DNA of 22,585 nucleotides from Terfezia claveryi (lineage: Eukaryota > Ascomycota > Pezizomycetes > Pezizales > Pezizaceae): the NCBI GenBank assembly GCA_015179025.1, contig WHUX01000494.1, positions 1 to 22,585 of the forward strand. The letters are read 5' to 3'. A program made the position numbers and the translations under genes. Of the stretch, positions 1 through 8,523 are shown one piece after another. Under the pieces are notes generated by a model, which was not told the DNA's origin, did no database searches, and worked only from the letters and a program-made list of their open reading frames with translations. How positions within the stretch are numbered: position 1 is the first letter of the stretch; each line of letters begins with the position of its first letter.

Positions 1-53
1 TGGTCTGCGAACGAAAGTGGTGGGAGTACAGCTTAGACTAGGCTGGTGCAGAG

Positions 54-431
54 ATATGGCAAAGGGGACGGCGGAGGCATGGCAAGCTGGACGGCGGAGG
101 CAGGCATGGCAAGCTGGACGACGGAGGCATGGCAAGCTAGACGGCGGAGGTAAGGCAAGCTGGACGACGGAGGCATGGCAAGCTGGACGGCGGAGGCATG
201 GCAAGCTGGACGGCGGAGGCATGGCAAGCTGGACGGCGGAGGCATGGCAAGCTGGACGACGGAGGTAAGGCAAGCTGGACGATGGAGGGATGGCAAGCTG
301 GACGGCGGAGGCATGGCAAGCTGGACGGCGGAGGCATGGCAAGCTGGACGGCGGAGATATGGCAAAGGGGACGGCGGTGGGGAGGCAAGCTGGACGGCGG
401 AGGCATGGCAAGCTGGACGGCGGAGGGAAGG
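54..431. repeat. 23-bp minisatellite, left arm of the inverted repeat
   Basis: Tandem copies of a GC-rich 23-bp unit (core GGCATGGCAAGCTGGAC then GGCGGA) fill this interval, with variants such as GACGACGGAGG, GGTAAGGCAAG and GGGGACGGCGG. Because 23 is not a multiple of three, each frame cycles through all three readings and gives a 23-residue repeat, so several overlapping open frames appear on both strands. These are a property of the repeat and are not annotated as genes. Confidence 0.93.
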
Positions 432-806
432 CAATGCTCTCATCCAGATTGCAGGCAGTTCATGACTTGTGTTATTGATGAAAATTCCAGATGCTGGGGA
501 CGGAGAGCTCACTTGAAAGTTGTGCCTCGTGTGCCAGCGGTAGCTGCTGTACAGACTGTAATTTGGGGTGGCAGGCAGGGAGTTTAGGGGGGCGCTAGTC
601 GACGCAACGGGTATGATCAACCCCGCTTGGCAGCTGGCTCGGGTATGCCAGCCTAGACTGGCAATATGCTAACGTTGCGCTATGCCTGTGCAGGCAACAG
701 TCTCATTCGGCTGAACAATGTACAATACCTACGTCTTTGCGTGGTTGAGATGTTGCAGCCATAATATATGTCCTTGTCGATATATTGGCCACCTGATATA
801 TATATG

Positions 807-950
807 GAATTCATGTCTTCACGGCCTATATATTTGCTTGGGAATTCATGCCTTCGCTGGCTATATATTTGCTTTGGAATTCATACCTTCGCGGCCTATA
901 TACATATATGCATGGAATTCATGCCTTCGAGGCTTAGATATATGCTAGGA
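807..950. repeat. Four AT-rich 34-38-bp tandem repeats near the palindrome axis
   Basis: Units start at 807, 841, 876 and 914, each opening with GGAATTCAT, then a CCTTCG-type core and a TATATA-rich tail. The first unit begins inside the left arm; the rest lie in the unpaired spacer 820-974. The right arm retains a single inverted copy around 970-990, so the tandem expansion is confined to one side of the axis. Confidence 0.8.
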
Positions 951-1362
951 CATCATATATATATATAGGGCGCAAAGACATGAATTCCATATATATATCA
1001 GGTGGCCAATATATCGACAAGGACATATATTATGGCTGCAACATCTCAACCACGCAAAGACGTAGGTATTGTACATTGTTCAGCCGAATGAGACTGTTGC
1101 CTGCACAGGCATAGCGCAACGTTAGCATATTGCCAGTCTAGGCTGGCATACCCGAGCCAGCTGCCAAGCGGGGTTGATCATACCCGTTGCGTCGACTAGC
1201 GCCCCCCTAAACTCCCTGCCTGCCACCCCAAATTACAGTCTGTACAGCAGCTACCGCTGGCACACGAGGCACAACTTTCAAGTGAGCTCTCCGTCCCCAG
1301 CATCTGGAATTTTCATCAATAACACAAGTCATGAACTGCCTGCAATCTGGATGAGAGCATTG

Positions 1363-1860
1363 CCTTCCCTCCGCCGTCCAGCTTGCCATGCCTCCGCCGT
1401 CCAGCTTGCCTCCCCACCGCCGTCCCCTTTGCCATATCTCCGCCGTCCAGCTTGCCATGCCTCCGCCGTCCAGCTTGCCATGCCTCCGCCGTCCAGCTTG
1501 CCATGCCTCCGCCGTCCAGCTTGCCATCCCTCCATCGTCCAGCTTGCCTTACCTCCGTCGTCCAGCTTGCCATGCCTCCGCCGTCCAGCTTGCCATGCCT
1601 CCGCCGTCCAGCTTGCCATGCCTCCGCCGTCCAGCTTGCCATGCCTCCGTCGTCCAGCTTGCCTTACCTCCGCCGTCTAGCTTGCCATGCCTCCGTCGTC
1701 CAGCTTGCCATGCCTGCCTCCGCCGTCCAGCTTGCCATGCCTCCGTCGTCCAGCTTGCCTTACCTCCGCCGTCTAGCTTGCCATGCCTCCGTCGTCCAGC
1801 TTGCCATGCCTGCCTCCGCCGTCCAGCTTGCCATGCCTCCGCCGTCCCCTTTGCCATATC
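1363..1860. repeat. 23-bp minisatellite, right arm (inverted copy)
   Basis: This is the reverse complement of the array at 54-431 (core GTCCAGCTTGCCATGCCTCCGCC). It keeps the same order of variant units but is longer. Four copies instead of three precede the CCATCCCTCC variant, and a 96-bp block containing the GCCTTACCTC and GTCTAGC variants occurs twice (starting about 1661 and 1757). That 96-bp block equals four units plus a four-base partial unit. Confidence 0.93.
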
Positions 1861-1912
1861 TCTGCACCAGCCTAGTCTAAGCTGTACTCCCACCACTTTC
1901 GTTCGCAGACCA

Positions 1913-2242
1913 ACGTAGGGGCCAGGCTCTTGGCCTCGAGTTCGCTAGGCACATGGCAAGGTTGGACAGGTCCGTTTAATTATATTTCTGTCTCTTGTGG
2001 CATTAGCTCCCATGTACATAAACATTTAGAAATACTATAGACATTTATTATACTTATGCGTGCGTGCGTCCTGGATCATTGGTTCACTTCATTCCACGTG
2101 CTGGCCTCAGTTGTAGGGAGGGTAAAGACGCTTCTCTTCGCTTCTCTTCGTAGAAACCCAAGGTCCCCAGATGAAGTCAGTCGCAAGGCGCCGTGGCGTA
2201 TACCGCGCCTGGGGCAGAGGCACCAGTATAAAACAGGCTAGC
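1913..2242. other. Spacer without recognisable gene
   Basis: This is non-coding sequence downstream of the inverted repeat. A short direct duplication CGCTTCTCTT lies near 2129-2150. Short open frames cross it on both strands but none has a recognisable domain, so I annotate nothing else here. Confidence 0.5.
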
Positions 2243-2391
2243 CTTGAATCTTGGCGAGTAATCTGTAGATCACCGATTAATCGGTGAAGTGGTCCGAGGC
2301 GAGTTATGGTAGGCAGAGACCGAGGCGAGTCGATAGCCGAACGAGTTGTCAGGGTGAGAAACTCGGACCGACTCGCCCCGTGGCGCACACT
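2243..2391 (-). repeat. CpG-rich dispersed element, copy A
   Basis: A block rich in GAGTCG and ACTCGCC words inside AT-rich DNA. Read on the minus strand it starts TAGTGTGCGCCACG and later contains GAGTCGG, CGAGTTTC, GATTAATCGG and ACTCGCCAAG. The same words occur in the same order on the plus strand at 7057-7222. I infer two diverged copies of one small element, either a non-autonomous transposon or possibly a SINE. The outer boundaries are approximate and no target duplication was recognised. Confidence 0.5.
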
Positions 2392-2737
2392 ATTTCTGAC
2401 ATCTCATATTAGATAGTGGTTTTAGCAAATACACCAAAATATTATGTATAGTTTATAATACCTGAATTTCCTGTATTTTTACTGAATACCCAAGTATTTT
2501 GTTGATTTGTTTTGGGCCAATCAGTAGTAGTGCAATTAGTATCCAGATATATATCATATGTATATTACATATAGAGCTTTTGATATTACCTATACTTATA
2601 TAAACAAGCCATAACTTTTTGTCTCCAGAGAAATTTGTTAGGTAAGTTTCATCTAATGCTAGTAAAATCAGAACAAGTGTCTTACCTTCAGGTAGTAAAG
2701 CCTATCTATTTCAGTTAGTTGAATATTGTTAAGGGTA
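2392..2737. other. AT-rich stretch without features
   Basis: AT-rich, frequently interrupted sequence. I see no coding frame, RNA gene or repeat that I can support. Confidence 0.5.
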
Positions 2738-2966
2738 AGCTAGCGATCATGCTAATATCTATCGGAATATCAATATATAGAGTGTACGAAGGTATAATCA
2801 CTTGCTTAGGCCTAACTAGGTGCACAATATATAAAGAATAATAGCTTCATTCAAAGTAACCTAGCGATACAAAACTTCACTTGAGTTTTAGAGAACAATA
2901 GCTAGATACAAGAAGTGGGCATATATATAGGAAAGCGGAGTTGACTTCAAGCTACCTATATTAGAG
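2738..2966 (+). repeat. LTR-like dispersed repeat, copy 1 (3' truncated)
   Basis: It shares with copies at 2971 and 4271 the ordered blocks GCTAGCGAT, AATATCAATATATAG, GAAGGTATAATCACTTGC, GCCTAACTAGGTGCACAA, TTCATTCAAAGTAACC, TAGATACAAGAAG and TATATAGGAAAGC. It lacks the AGCC(A/G)TAACA end that closes the other two. All three are in the same orientation. It could be a degraded solo LTR; the size and the AACA-type end suggest an LTR but do not prove it. Confidence 0.55.
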
Positions 2967-2970
2967 GCAA

Positions 2971-3255
2971 GCCAGTGAGATGGAGATATCTATTAGCATA
3001 TCAATATATTTGGAGCCTGCAAAGGTATAATTACTAGTCTCAGGCCTAACTAGGCTACACAAAGTATATAGCAAAGAATATAGACTGATTCATTCAATAA
3101 AGTAAAGTAACCCAGCAATACAAAACTTCGCTTAAGTCTTAGAGAACAAGAACTAGATACAAGAAGTAGGCCAATATATAAGAAAGTGAGGCTGCCTTCA
3201 GGCCACCCACTATCAGATGCTACTGGTCATGCCTATATAATCTCAGCCATAACAT
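2971..3255 (+). repeat. LTR-like dispersed repeat, copy 2
   Basis: The most diverged copy. It has AGATATC near its start, CATATCAATATAT, GGCCTAACTAGG, AGTAACCCAGCAATACAAAAC, GATACAAGAAGTAGG, and ends TCAGCCATAACA. It lies about 5 bp after copy 1 and is followed by a short open frame (3295-3480). Together with copy 3 it brackets about 1 kb of non-repeated sequence, an arrangement expected for a small or internally deleted LTR element. Confidence 0.5.
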
Positions 3256-3294
3256 TTCTCCTCCTCTACTAGAGAGCGTCCTGACTGACCAACT

Positions 3295-3480
3295 TTGCTC
3301 ACCATACCCCCTATACATATGCATACATATTGGCAAGCAATTAGAGCATGGGGTCCCCACTTAGGATACAATATTATCCCAAGCCCACTAATCTACTCAG
3401 ACATCACTAAGGACCTCGAGTTATACATCTGTAGAATAGAGCCTCAATATCTGGCAGCAAGAGCTTGTAAGGTAGCTTAG
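3295..3480 (+). CDS. Short open frame between LTR-like repeats, unidentified
   Basis: A 61-codon open frame starting about 40 bp after LTR-like copy 2 (the first codon shown, TTG-adjacent, is not a convincing ATG start). The translation has an aromatic, proline-rich composition (for example WQAIRAWGPHLG and YSDITKDLELY) and reads more like protein than typical AT-rich chance frames in this area. I do not recognise a domain. Its position directly after an LTR-like repeat makes a remnant of a retroelement leader or gag region possible. It may equally be a chance frame. Confidence 0.2.
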   Translation: MLTIPPIHMHTYWQAIRAWGPHLGYNIIPSPLIYSDITKDLELYICRIEPQYLAARACKVA

Positions 3481-4270
3481 AAGGATAGGGTATTCTCTCA
3501 AACATTATAGCATCATGCCAGAATATAAATATCTGTGGATTAACTAATCTAAGTATCTCAACATAAGGTGCAATATATATATGGATCGTAGATCTGGGGT
3601 AATCTTATAGGGGGGGGTATTCCTATATGCTATTGCCATTAAAAACCTCTGTATGGCAAAACCCTGTGGGAAAAAGCCAACGTCACAGGAAAAGGTTTAA
3701 TGTATGCTTTCCCAGCTATTCAACCCAACTTGCCAGTATAATAGAGGGTCTTGTTCATTTGTGTGCTTGTGGTACTTATTTGGGTCTTTAGTACTTACAG
3801 CTCTCATATGGTCTTTTAGTACTTGTAGTACTAGCTTAGGTCTTTTCCCTAGATAGGGGTCTTTGAGCTTATGAGCTCGATTGGGGTTTTTGAGCTTTGT
3901 GTTCGGATAGGGCTTTTAAGCTTTAAGCTTATTCGGAGCCTTATAGGCTTATTCGAAGCCTTATAGGCTCTTTTAGGGCCTTATAGATGTATTTGGGGCC
4001 TTAGAAGCCTGGCTAGTAGCATGTTGCTTAAGATCTAATACTTAGCAGATTCAAAGATCTCAATATAGGATTAGTAGGTTATTTAGAACAAGCTAATAAG
4101 TATATAGAAGGGAGAAATAATTATTTCTAATATCACTCATATAGCTAAATAATAGAGCAATATGAATTTAGCTATTTTCAAGCTGTCCGACAGTATAGGT
4201 AGCGAGAGAGAGATGATTAGACCTAGAATCACTAGTCTCTTTGATCAAAGTGAAGTAATATTAGAGACGA
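3481..4270. other. Non-coding interval with degenerate short repeats
   Basis: There is a G-run at about 3611-3618. Around 3765-3860 a GTCTTTAGTACTT-like word recurs. Around 3900-4010 a roughly 20-bp unit with core GCCTTATAGGCTTATTCG repeats about four times with heavy drift. I see no supported coding region. Confidence 0.5.
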
Positions 4271-4536
4271 GCTAGCAATTATAGTGATATCTGTCAGAAT
4301 ATCGATATATAGAGTGTATGAAGGTATAATCACTTGCTCGGCCCTAACTAGGTGCACAATGTACAAAGAATAATAGCTTCATTCAAAGTAACCTAGCAAT
4401 ATAAAACTTTGCTCGAGTCTTAGAGAGCAATAGCTAGATACAAGAAGTAAGTATATATATAGGAAAGCAGAGTTGACTTTAGGCCATCTACTATTGGGTA
4501 GTTATTAGCCTGGTCTACATAATTTCAGCTGTAACA
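4271..4536 (+). repeat. LTR-like dispersed repeat, copy 3
   Basis: Closely related to copy 1: GCTAGCAATTATAGTGATATC, then TGTCAGAATATCGATATATAG, a GAAGGTATAATCACTTGC block and the terminal TTCAGCTGTAACA. The inner TGTC...AACA boundaries look like LTR termini. The bases just before TGTC (ATATC) and just after AACA (GATAT) are similar, but the similarity extends upstream between copies, so a target duplication cannot be claimed. Confidence 0.55.
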
Positions 4537-6085
4537 GATATTTGATATAGTACACACAAATTGCTCACCTAAGTATTTTCCTACCACTGTGCAGTATAGA
4601 TTTTACTATATACCCTGTTCTCTTTATTATCGTATTCTTGCTTCGGGCCCCAGGCCATTGCACTGGTATAAACCTTTTAGTATAGAAGGTACTTTACTAC
4701 TACAATAATATTCTGATAATAAAAGGCTACCCTTTTGAGTAATAAGTAGTTCACTATTCCTAAGTACTAGGAAGGTTTATTTGCCATTGCATCGATAAGT
4801 TTATATTTATATATGCTGATCAAAATTAAACCTTATGCATTGGATTGAGGCCTTTTAAGAGGTTATCCTTGAAAAACTGGTCAATCTTTAACTGTGAGGT
4901 CTTTATAGAATTAAAGAAGTATACCAGTCAATAATCAATTAATGTGTAGAATAGAACAAACAAATTAAAGTTTTAGTCTTCCTCCAGAAATACATATGGA
5001 TGTATCAGGTTGCTTGCACATAGATAAATGATTATATCAATATGCTAACTTCCCTTATTGGATTTTGGTTTAATACAAAAAGTTCAAGCCTTCCTATTAG
5101 ATCCCTTACTATGGCATAAATTAGAGTAGTAATCAATATTAGTAGATATAATATCTGTGAAATTAACTTTATCTATATTATAATCTAAATTAGTAGTATC
5201 TCTAGTATTAGAGAACTAATACTTTCAAGATAGTGGTAGTAGCCTATTAAGATTCTTCATGTTTTTTTTGAGATGAACCTTCTTTAGATAATTTGAATAT
5301 GCTCTAGCTGAAGTATAGAATCATAAGTACTATTAGCATAGGGTTTTGTATCTATTTATTTTGAAATATTACAGAGGTTGTAAAATATTATAAGAGACAG
5401 ATTTGTAGTATAATATTTTTATTAACAGAATCTTAGGGAATAAGCTTCATAAGTGCTAAGGCTCTGATTGTACTGAATAAAGGGATCCTATTCGACATGA
5501 TGCATTAAATTTTGTCAAGATTGACTGTGCATAATACTCTTGGCCCTACTTTCCTTCCTAATCTTCTTTCTATTTACTTTCTTCCTTCTACCTTACACTA
5601 AATACATAATATTTACATCCTTCCTTACTTCCCTCTACTATAGAGACTGTCCTCTATAAGTATATATATAATATGTCTGAGAAGTACAACTAGCTGCTTT
5701 ATAGAATTGATAAGCTTTTTTCTTGACAAGCATATATAAGTGGTCTAAATTTAAAGCTACTACATCAGCAGAAAAAATTCTGCATCAGGACGCACTTTCT
5801 ACATTTTCTCCATCCTATGCATCACAACAACCTTTTTACCTTCTTTGCATCCGATATGCGTCCTGACACAACTGCAGATACAAATCTGTGTCAGGACATA
5901 TCAACTATTTTTATACCATCCCATGTATTACAATTTTCTGCTTACCTCCTTACACCCCCACACATAGCCTCCTAACATTCGCTTGGTACCTGTTTTATAT
6001 CCGACACTTCATATTCTTTGTGGCTCTTCCCCCAACTATAGTCACAAGTTTATTATTTCCTAATCATAAATCATATTCCACTTCT
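4537..6085. other. AT-rich non-coding interval
   Basis: There is no gene I can support over about 1.5 kb of AT-rich DNA dense in stops on both strands. The right end holds the GACGCA dyad cluster (listed separately) and a 30-bp direct duplication around 6056-6107 that contains the stop codon of the Plavaka fragment. Confidence 0.5.
5781..5900. repeat. Three alternating 14-bp near-palindromic dyads
   Basis: TGCATCAGGACGCA (5781-5794), TGCGTCCTGACACA (5857-5870) and TGTGTCAGGACATA (5887-5900) are the same near-palindromic motif, approximately TGYRTC-AG-GACRYA, in forward, reverse and forward orientation. A second cluster of the same motif lies at 16423-16495. Confidence 0.75.
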
Positions 6086-7056
6086 CTAATCATAAATCAT
6101 ATTCCATGTCTCTAAGTCTATTCTATTATTTACTAACCAACTTTTCCCCGTTTCTAATGGTATCAAATGTACAATCCCTTCTATTTGTGATATCTTAACT
6201 ATAACCCCTTCTCCACTCATCGGTAATCCAACACAAACCATCTCTTCTATGCCCTACATAGTATTTCCCCCGATGCATTGAAGCAGATTCACATACGCCA
6301 ACTAGTATACTATTCCTGTTATAGTTATTACTTTGAACAATGTATTGATTCGTCCTGGTATTCGTCCATTCAGTGTCCCTACTGGTGCCTCATCCAATGC
6401 AAGCTGTCTCCTTACCCATATCCAATCGTGTTTTTCCTTCCCGCGAAACTTCTCAGTGTATCTAGCATTATACAAAATAAACCCTTCTCTATTGAATTTT
6501 GGTACTGGAATTTGAAGCATCCTATAGTATGAATGAATTTCCTGAACTAACAGCCTAGTAGGGTTGGAATCCATGCTTCTAACTTCCTGCCTTAAAAACA
6601 CTTGCGTTGTTAACACTAGATCTGGTAAGCCAGTTACACGCTCCAGATCCTCAAGGCTGGGTATTAATCCCAACTCAATTTTCGCCCACAACTTCAAGTA
6701 GACCTGTCCGACACCTGGCATCACATCTCCGTTTTACTTAACCTAGTTCCATGGATTAAGTGTTAAATCCTTCATAGCAAAAGTATCATCCCTCGTATAG
6801 GTAGTAACTATTTGTGATGTTGCATTAACCCTATTACTTCGACGGTAAGCATCCTTAAGGCCTTTATGTATGGCTTCACTGATATCTGTAGAATATTGAG
6901 CTAGAGCCCCAAACTTCGGAATCTGTTCGGCATAATGGGAAATTAAATGGACTTTTGGGAAATTGAAGTGCACCCCTTCTTGTAAAATGGCATTCACCAC
7001 TTCCCAATGGTGCAAGGTATTCTCTTGATGCATCCTAACCTTTTCTGATGCTGTGA
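6086..7056 (-). pseudogene. Plavaka-type transposase, C-terminal fragment
   Basis: The minus-strand frame running from 7056 down to a TAG at 6086-6088 stays in one frame and reads as a C-terminal segment of the Plavaka family (CACTA-related DNA transposons known from fungi). In order it shows a helical segment with HHWEVVNAIL, FNFPKVHLISHYAEQIPKFG and STDISEAIHKGLKDAYRRSN, then GVGQVYLKLWAKIELG, then the tail with LALDEAPVGTLNGRIPGRIN and ending ETWNMIYD. The frame is broken by two close stops near 6727-6745 and further stops near 6304 and 6255, most explicable as CAA/CAG to TAA/TAG changes. The N-terminal catalytic part is absent: coding similarity ends where the CpG-rich block at 7057 begins. 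It cannot encode an active transposase. The family assignment rests on remembered motif resemblance. Confidence 0.7.
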
Positions 7057-7240
7057 GGTCTAGTGTGCGCCACGAGTCGGGTCAGGGCGAGTTTCGCTAG
7101 TTGTCAACCTACTTCGGAAACTGACTCAACCTGCCTGTTCCAGCAGCAACCCGACTCGAACCTATTGGCTGATTAACCTATGAAAATCAGGTTACCCGCT
7201 TTTTTTCCGAATACTCGCCAAGGCCATGGGTAATTGCCAA
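7057..7240 (+). repeat. CpG-rich dispersed element, copy B
   Basis: It begins TAGTGTGCGCCACG exactly where the Plavaka frame loses coding sense. It carries GAGTCGGGTCAGG, CGAGTTTCG, GATTAACC and ACTCGCCAAGG in the same order as copy A at 2243-2391, in opposite orientation. An inverted pair CAGGTTAC (about 7184) and GTAACCTG (about 7240) lies near its right side. It is probably an insertion into the transposase gene. The right boundary is uncertain. Confidence 0.5.
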
Positions 7241-7288
7241 GTAACCTGAACCCCGCCAAGCCATTCTGTTATTCCCATGTATTTTTGT

Positions 7289-7344
7289 TCTGTCATGGGA
7301 AATTGTCATGGGAAATTGTCACGGGAAATTGTCATGAGAATGTA
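7289..7344. repeat. 13-bp tandem repeat
   Basis: About four copies of TGTCATGGGAAAT in direct tandem, the later ones drifting (TGTCACGGGAAAT, TGTCATGAGAATG). Related GGGAATGTATTA words follow to about 7365. Confidence 0.85.
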
Positions 7345-7365
7345 TTACGGGAATGTATTATAGGA

Positions 7366-7639
7366 AAGTGTTACCAGAAGGAACTCATCATAACCAACCA
7401 CTTTTTTGACCAATAAATAAACCCATATCAATATAATGATACCATACCTCCAGAAAACTAAATTAAATACCCCATCATGTATAACTGAATCTGAAAACTG
7501 TATACCATGAACTGCTTAATTTAAGATTAAACCAACTACTCATTCACCCCATTGTAGGCTAACTAAGAAAGATAGAAATCACAATATAGATACACAAGCT
7601 AAGTCCCTACAGAACTAATCCTACTCCCTGAAGTCCCAT
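7366..7639. other. AT-rich interval without features
   Basis: Stop-rich on both strands, with no similarity to the neighbouring transposase fragment that I could see. Nothing annotated. Confidence 0.45.
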
Positions 7640-8151
7640 CTAAATCTGATAGTTCTTCCTGATTCTCTTATGCAAGCAATTATTAACTGGTGTAGTGATG
7701 ACTGCCAGTTCCTTACCCTTCTGCCTTTTCTTACTATGAGGTGTTGGTGTTGATGGCTCCCTCACAGATTTATTCATATTCCAGGCATACCGTGAAAGTG
7801 GTGTTGAAATGAGGGCATTGCTTCCTCCAAATGGGCTAAATTAGAGTTCATCATTGGAATCTGAGCCTCCGTCCAAGTCTATATCCTCTTCACTATTATT
7901 GTACACCTTGTTATCCGGATCTTCATTATGAACAGGGATCATTTGGCACAGGAAATCAGTGTCCAGGGTGCAAGCTTGAATTATACTGTTGGCATTATCT
8001 ATGTCTTCTCCGGTATGAAGATCTAGAAGTTCTATATCCTCTAAATTATCATTAGAGTCCACAATCGACTGCTTATCACACAATTTGGCAATCAAGAGAT
8101 CTTGTATCATTTGTCCACTAAGTTGATTCCTCCGATATGGTATCACATCTC
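7640..8151 (-). pseudogene. Unidentified gene end, acidic then lysine-rich, cut by LTR insertion
   Basis: On the minus strand an open frame enters from the LTR boundary at 8151 and continues to a TAG at 7640-7642, interrupted once by a TAA at 7841-7843. The first part is acidic (DSNDNLEDIELLDLHTGEDI, then a run rich in D, E and N ending DLDGGSDSNDEL). After the internal stop come small and aromatic residues and a basic stretch SKKRQKGKEL that could act as a nuclear localisation signal. I do not recognise a family. It may be the end of a host gene or the accessory protein of a DNA transposon. The stop and the LTR element at its 5' side make it non-functional. Confidence 0.4.
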
Positions 8152-8349
8152 TGTAATGGAGAATGTTTCATTGCTTATATAATTTCTTATATACTTTTGT
8201 ATTTCCTATATTACTACTATGTTATGTAACTAAGCCTCTCGGTCGAAGGACTAGCCTTTTACCATCTCCTACTACTTTATAAGCGTCCATAGCGTGCGGA
8301 ACTTGCTATGGAAGATTCCATGGAACTTTCCATATGAGGACACCCTCAG

Positions 8350-8460
8350 TATGGCCACATGACCTTTATTTTGAATGTGTGAGTCACCACTATGGCTACA
8401 TGACCTCTGTTCTAGCCATGTGACTCATTACTATGGCCACATGACCTCTTTTGTACAGCG
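8350..8460 (+). promoter_or_regulatory. U3 41-bp enhancer-like repeats, 5' LTR
   Basis: Three copies of a unit starting TATGG(C/T)(C/T)ACATGACC at 8350, 8391 and 8432. Intervening GTGTGAGTCA and TGTGACTCA words resemble AP-1/bZIP-type sites. It lies upstream of the TATA box, where an LTR promoter would carry activator sites. The assignment is inferred. Confidence 0.55.
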
Positions 8461-8523
8461 CACCACCTTCTAGTATGCCACCTTTTTTGTATTTATTTCC
8501 TTAGTCATCAGATCTCAGAGGAG

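Larger units (their letters stand above)
1..1912. repeat. Giant inverted repeat (palindrome), arms 1-819 and 975-1912
   Basis: The left arm reads as the reverse complement of the right arm. Reading outward from 819/975 the match is exact through about 430/1364, where unique-looking sequence gives way to a 23-bp minisatellite. The outermost bases (1-60) match 1853-1912. The right arm is 119 bp longer. By hand alignment this is fully explained by one extra 23-bp unit near 1450-1520 and a 96-bp segment duplicated near 1661-1852. The left arm touches base 1, so the structure may extend beyond the window. It could be a foldback-type element, a recent inverted duplication, or an assembly or library artefact, although the unequal arm lengths argue against a simple read-through artefact. 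No transposase is visible inside it. Confidence 0.95.

Noticed and set aside
54..431. CRISPR-like array
   Set aside because: Units are contiguous tandem repeats with no unique spacers, in a eukaryotic retrotransposon-rich context.
17..620. Several long overlapping open frames in the left palindrome arm, mirrored at 1174-1918
   Set aside because: They are translations of the 23-bp minisatellite and its flank in all frames. No start context, promoter or domain supports a gene.
4267..4541. 5-bp target duplication around LTR-like copy 3 (GATAT)
   Set aside because: The upstream bases are shared with the other copies, so they belong to the repeat, not to a duplicated target.
2387..7061. Complete CACTA transposon running from CACTA (2387) to TAGTG (7061)
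   Set aside because: The similarity between the two sides extends outward from these points, not inward, and the transposase N-terminal part is missing. I kept only the weaker inverted-pair observation.
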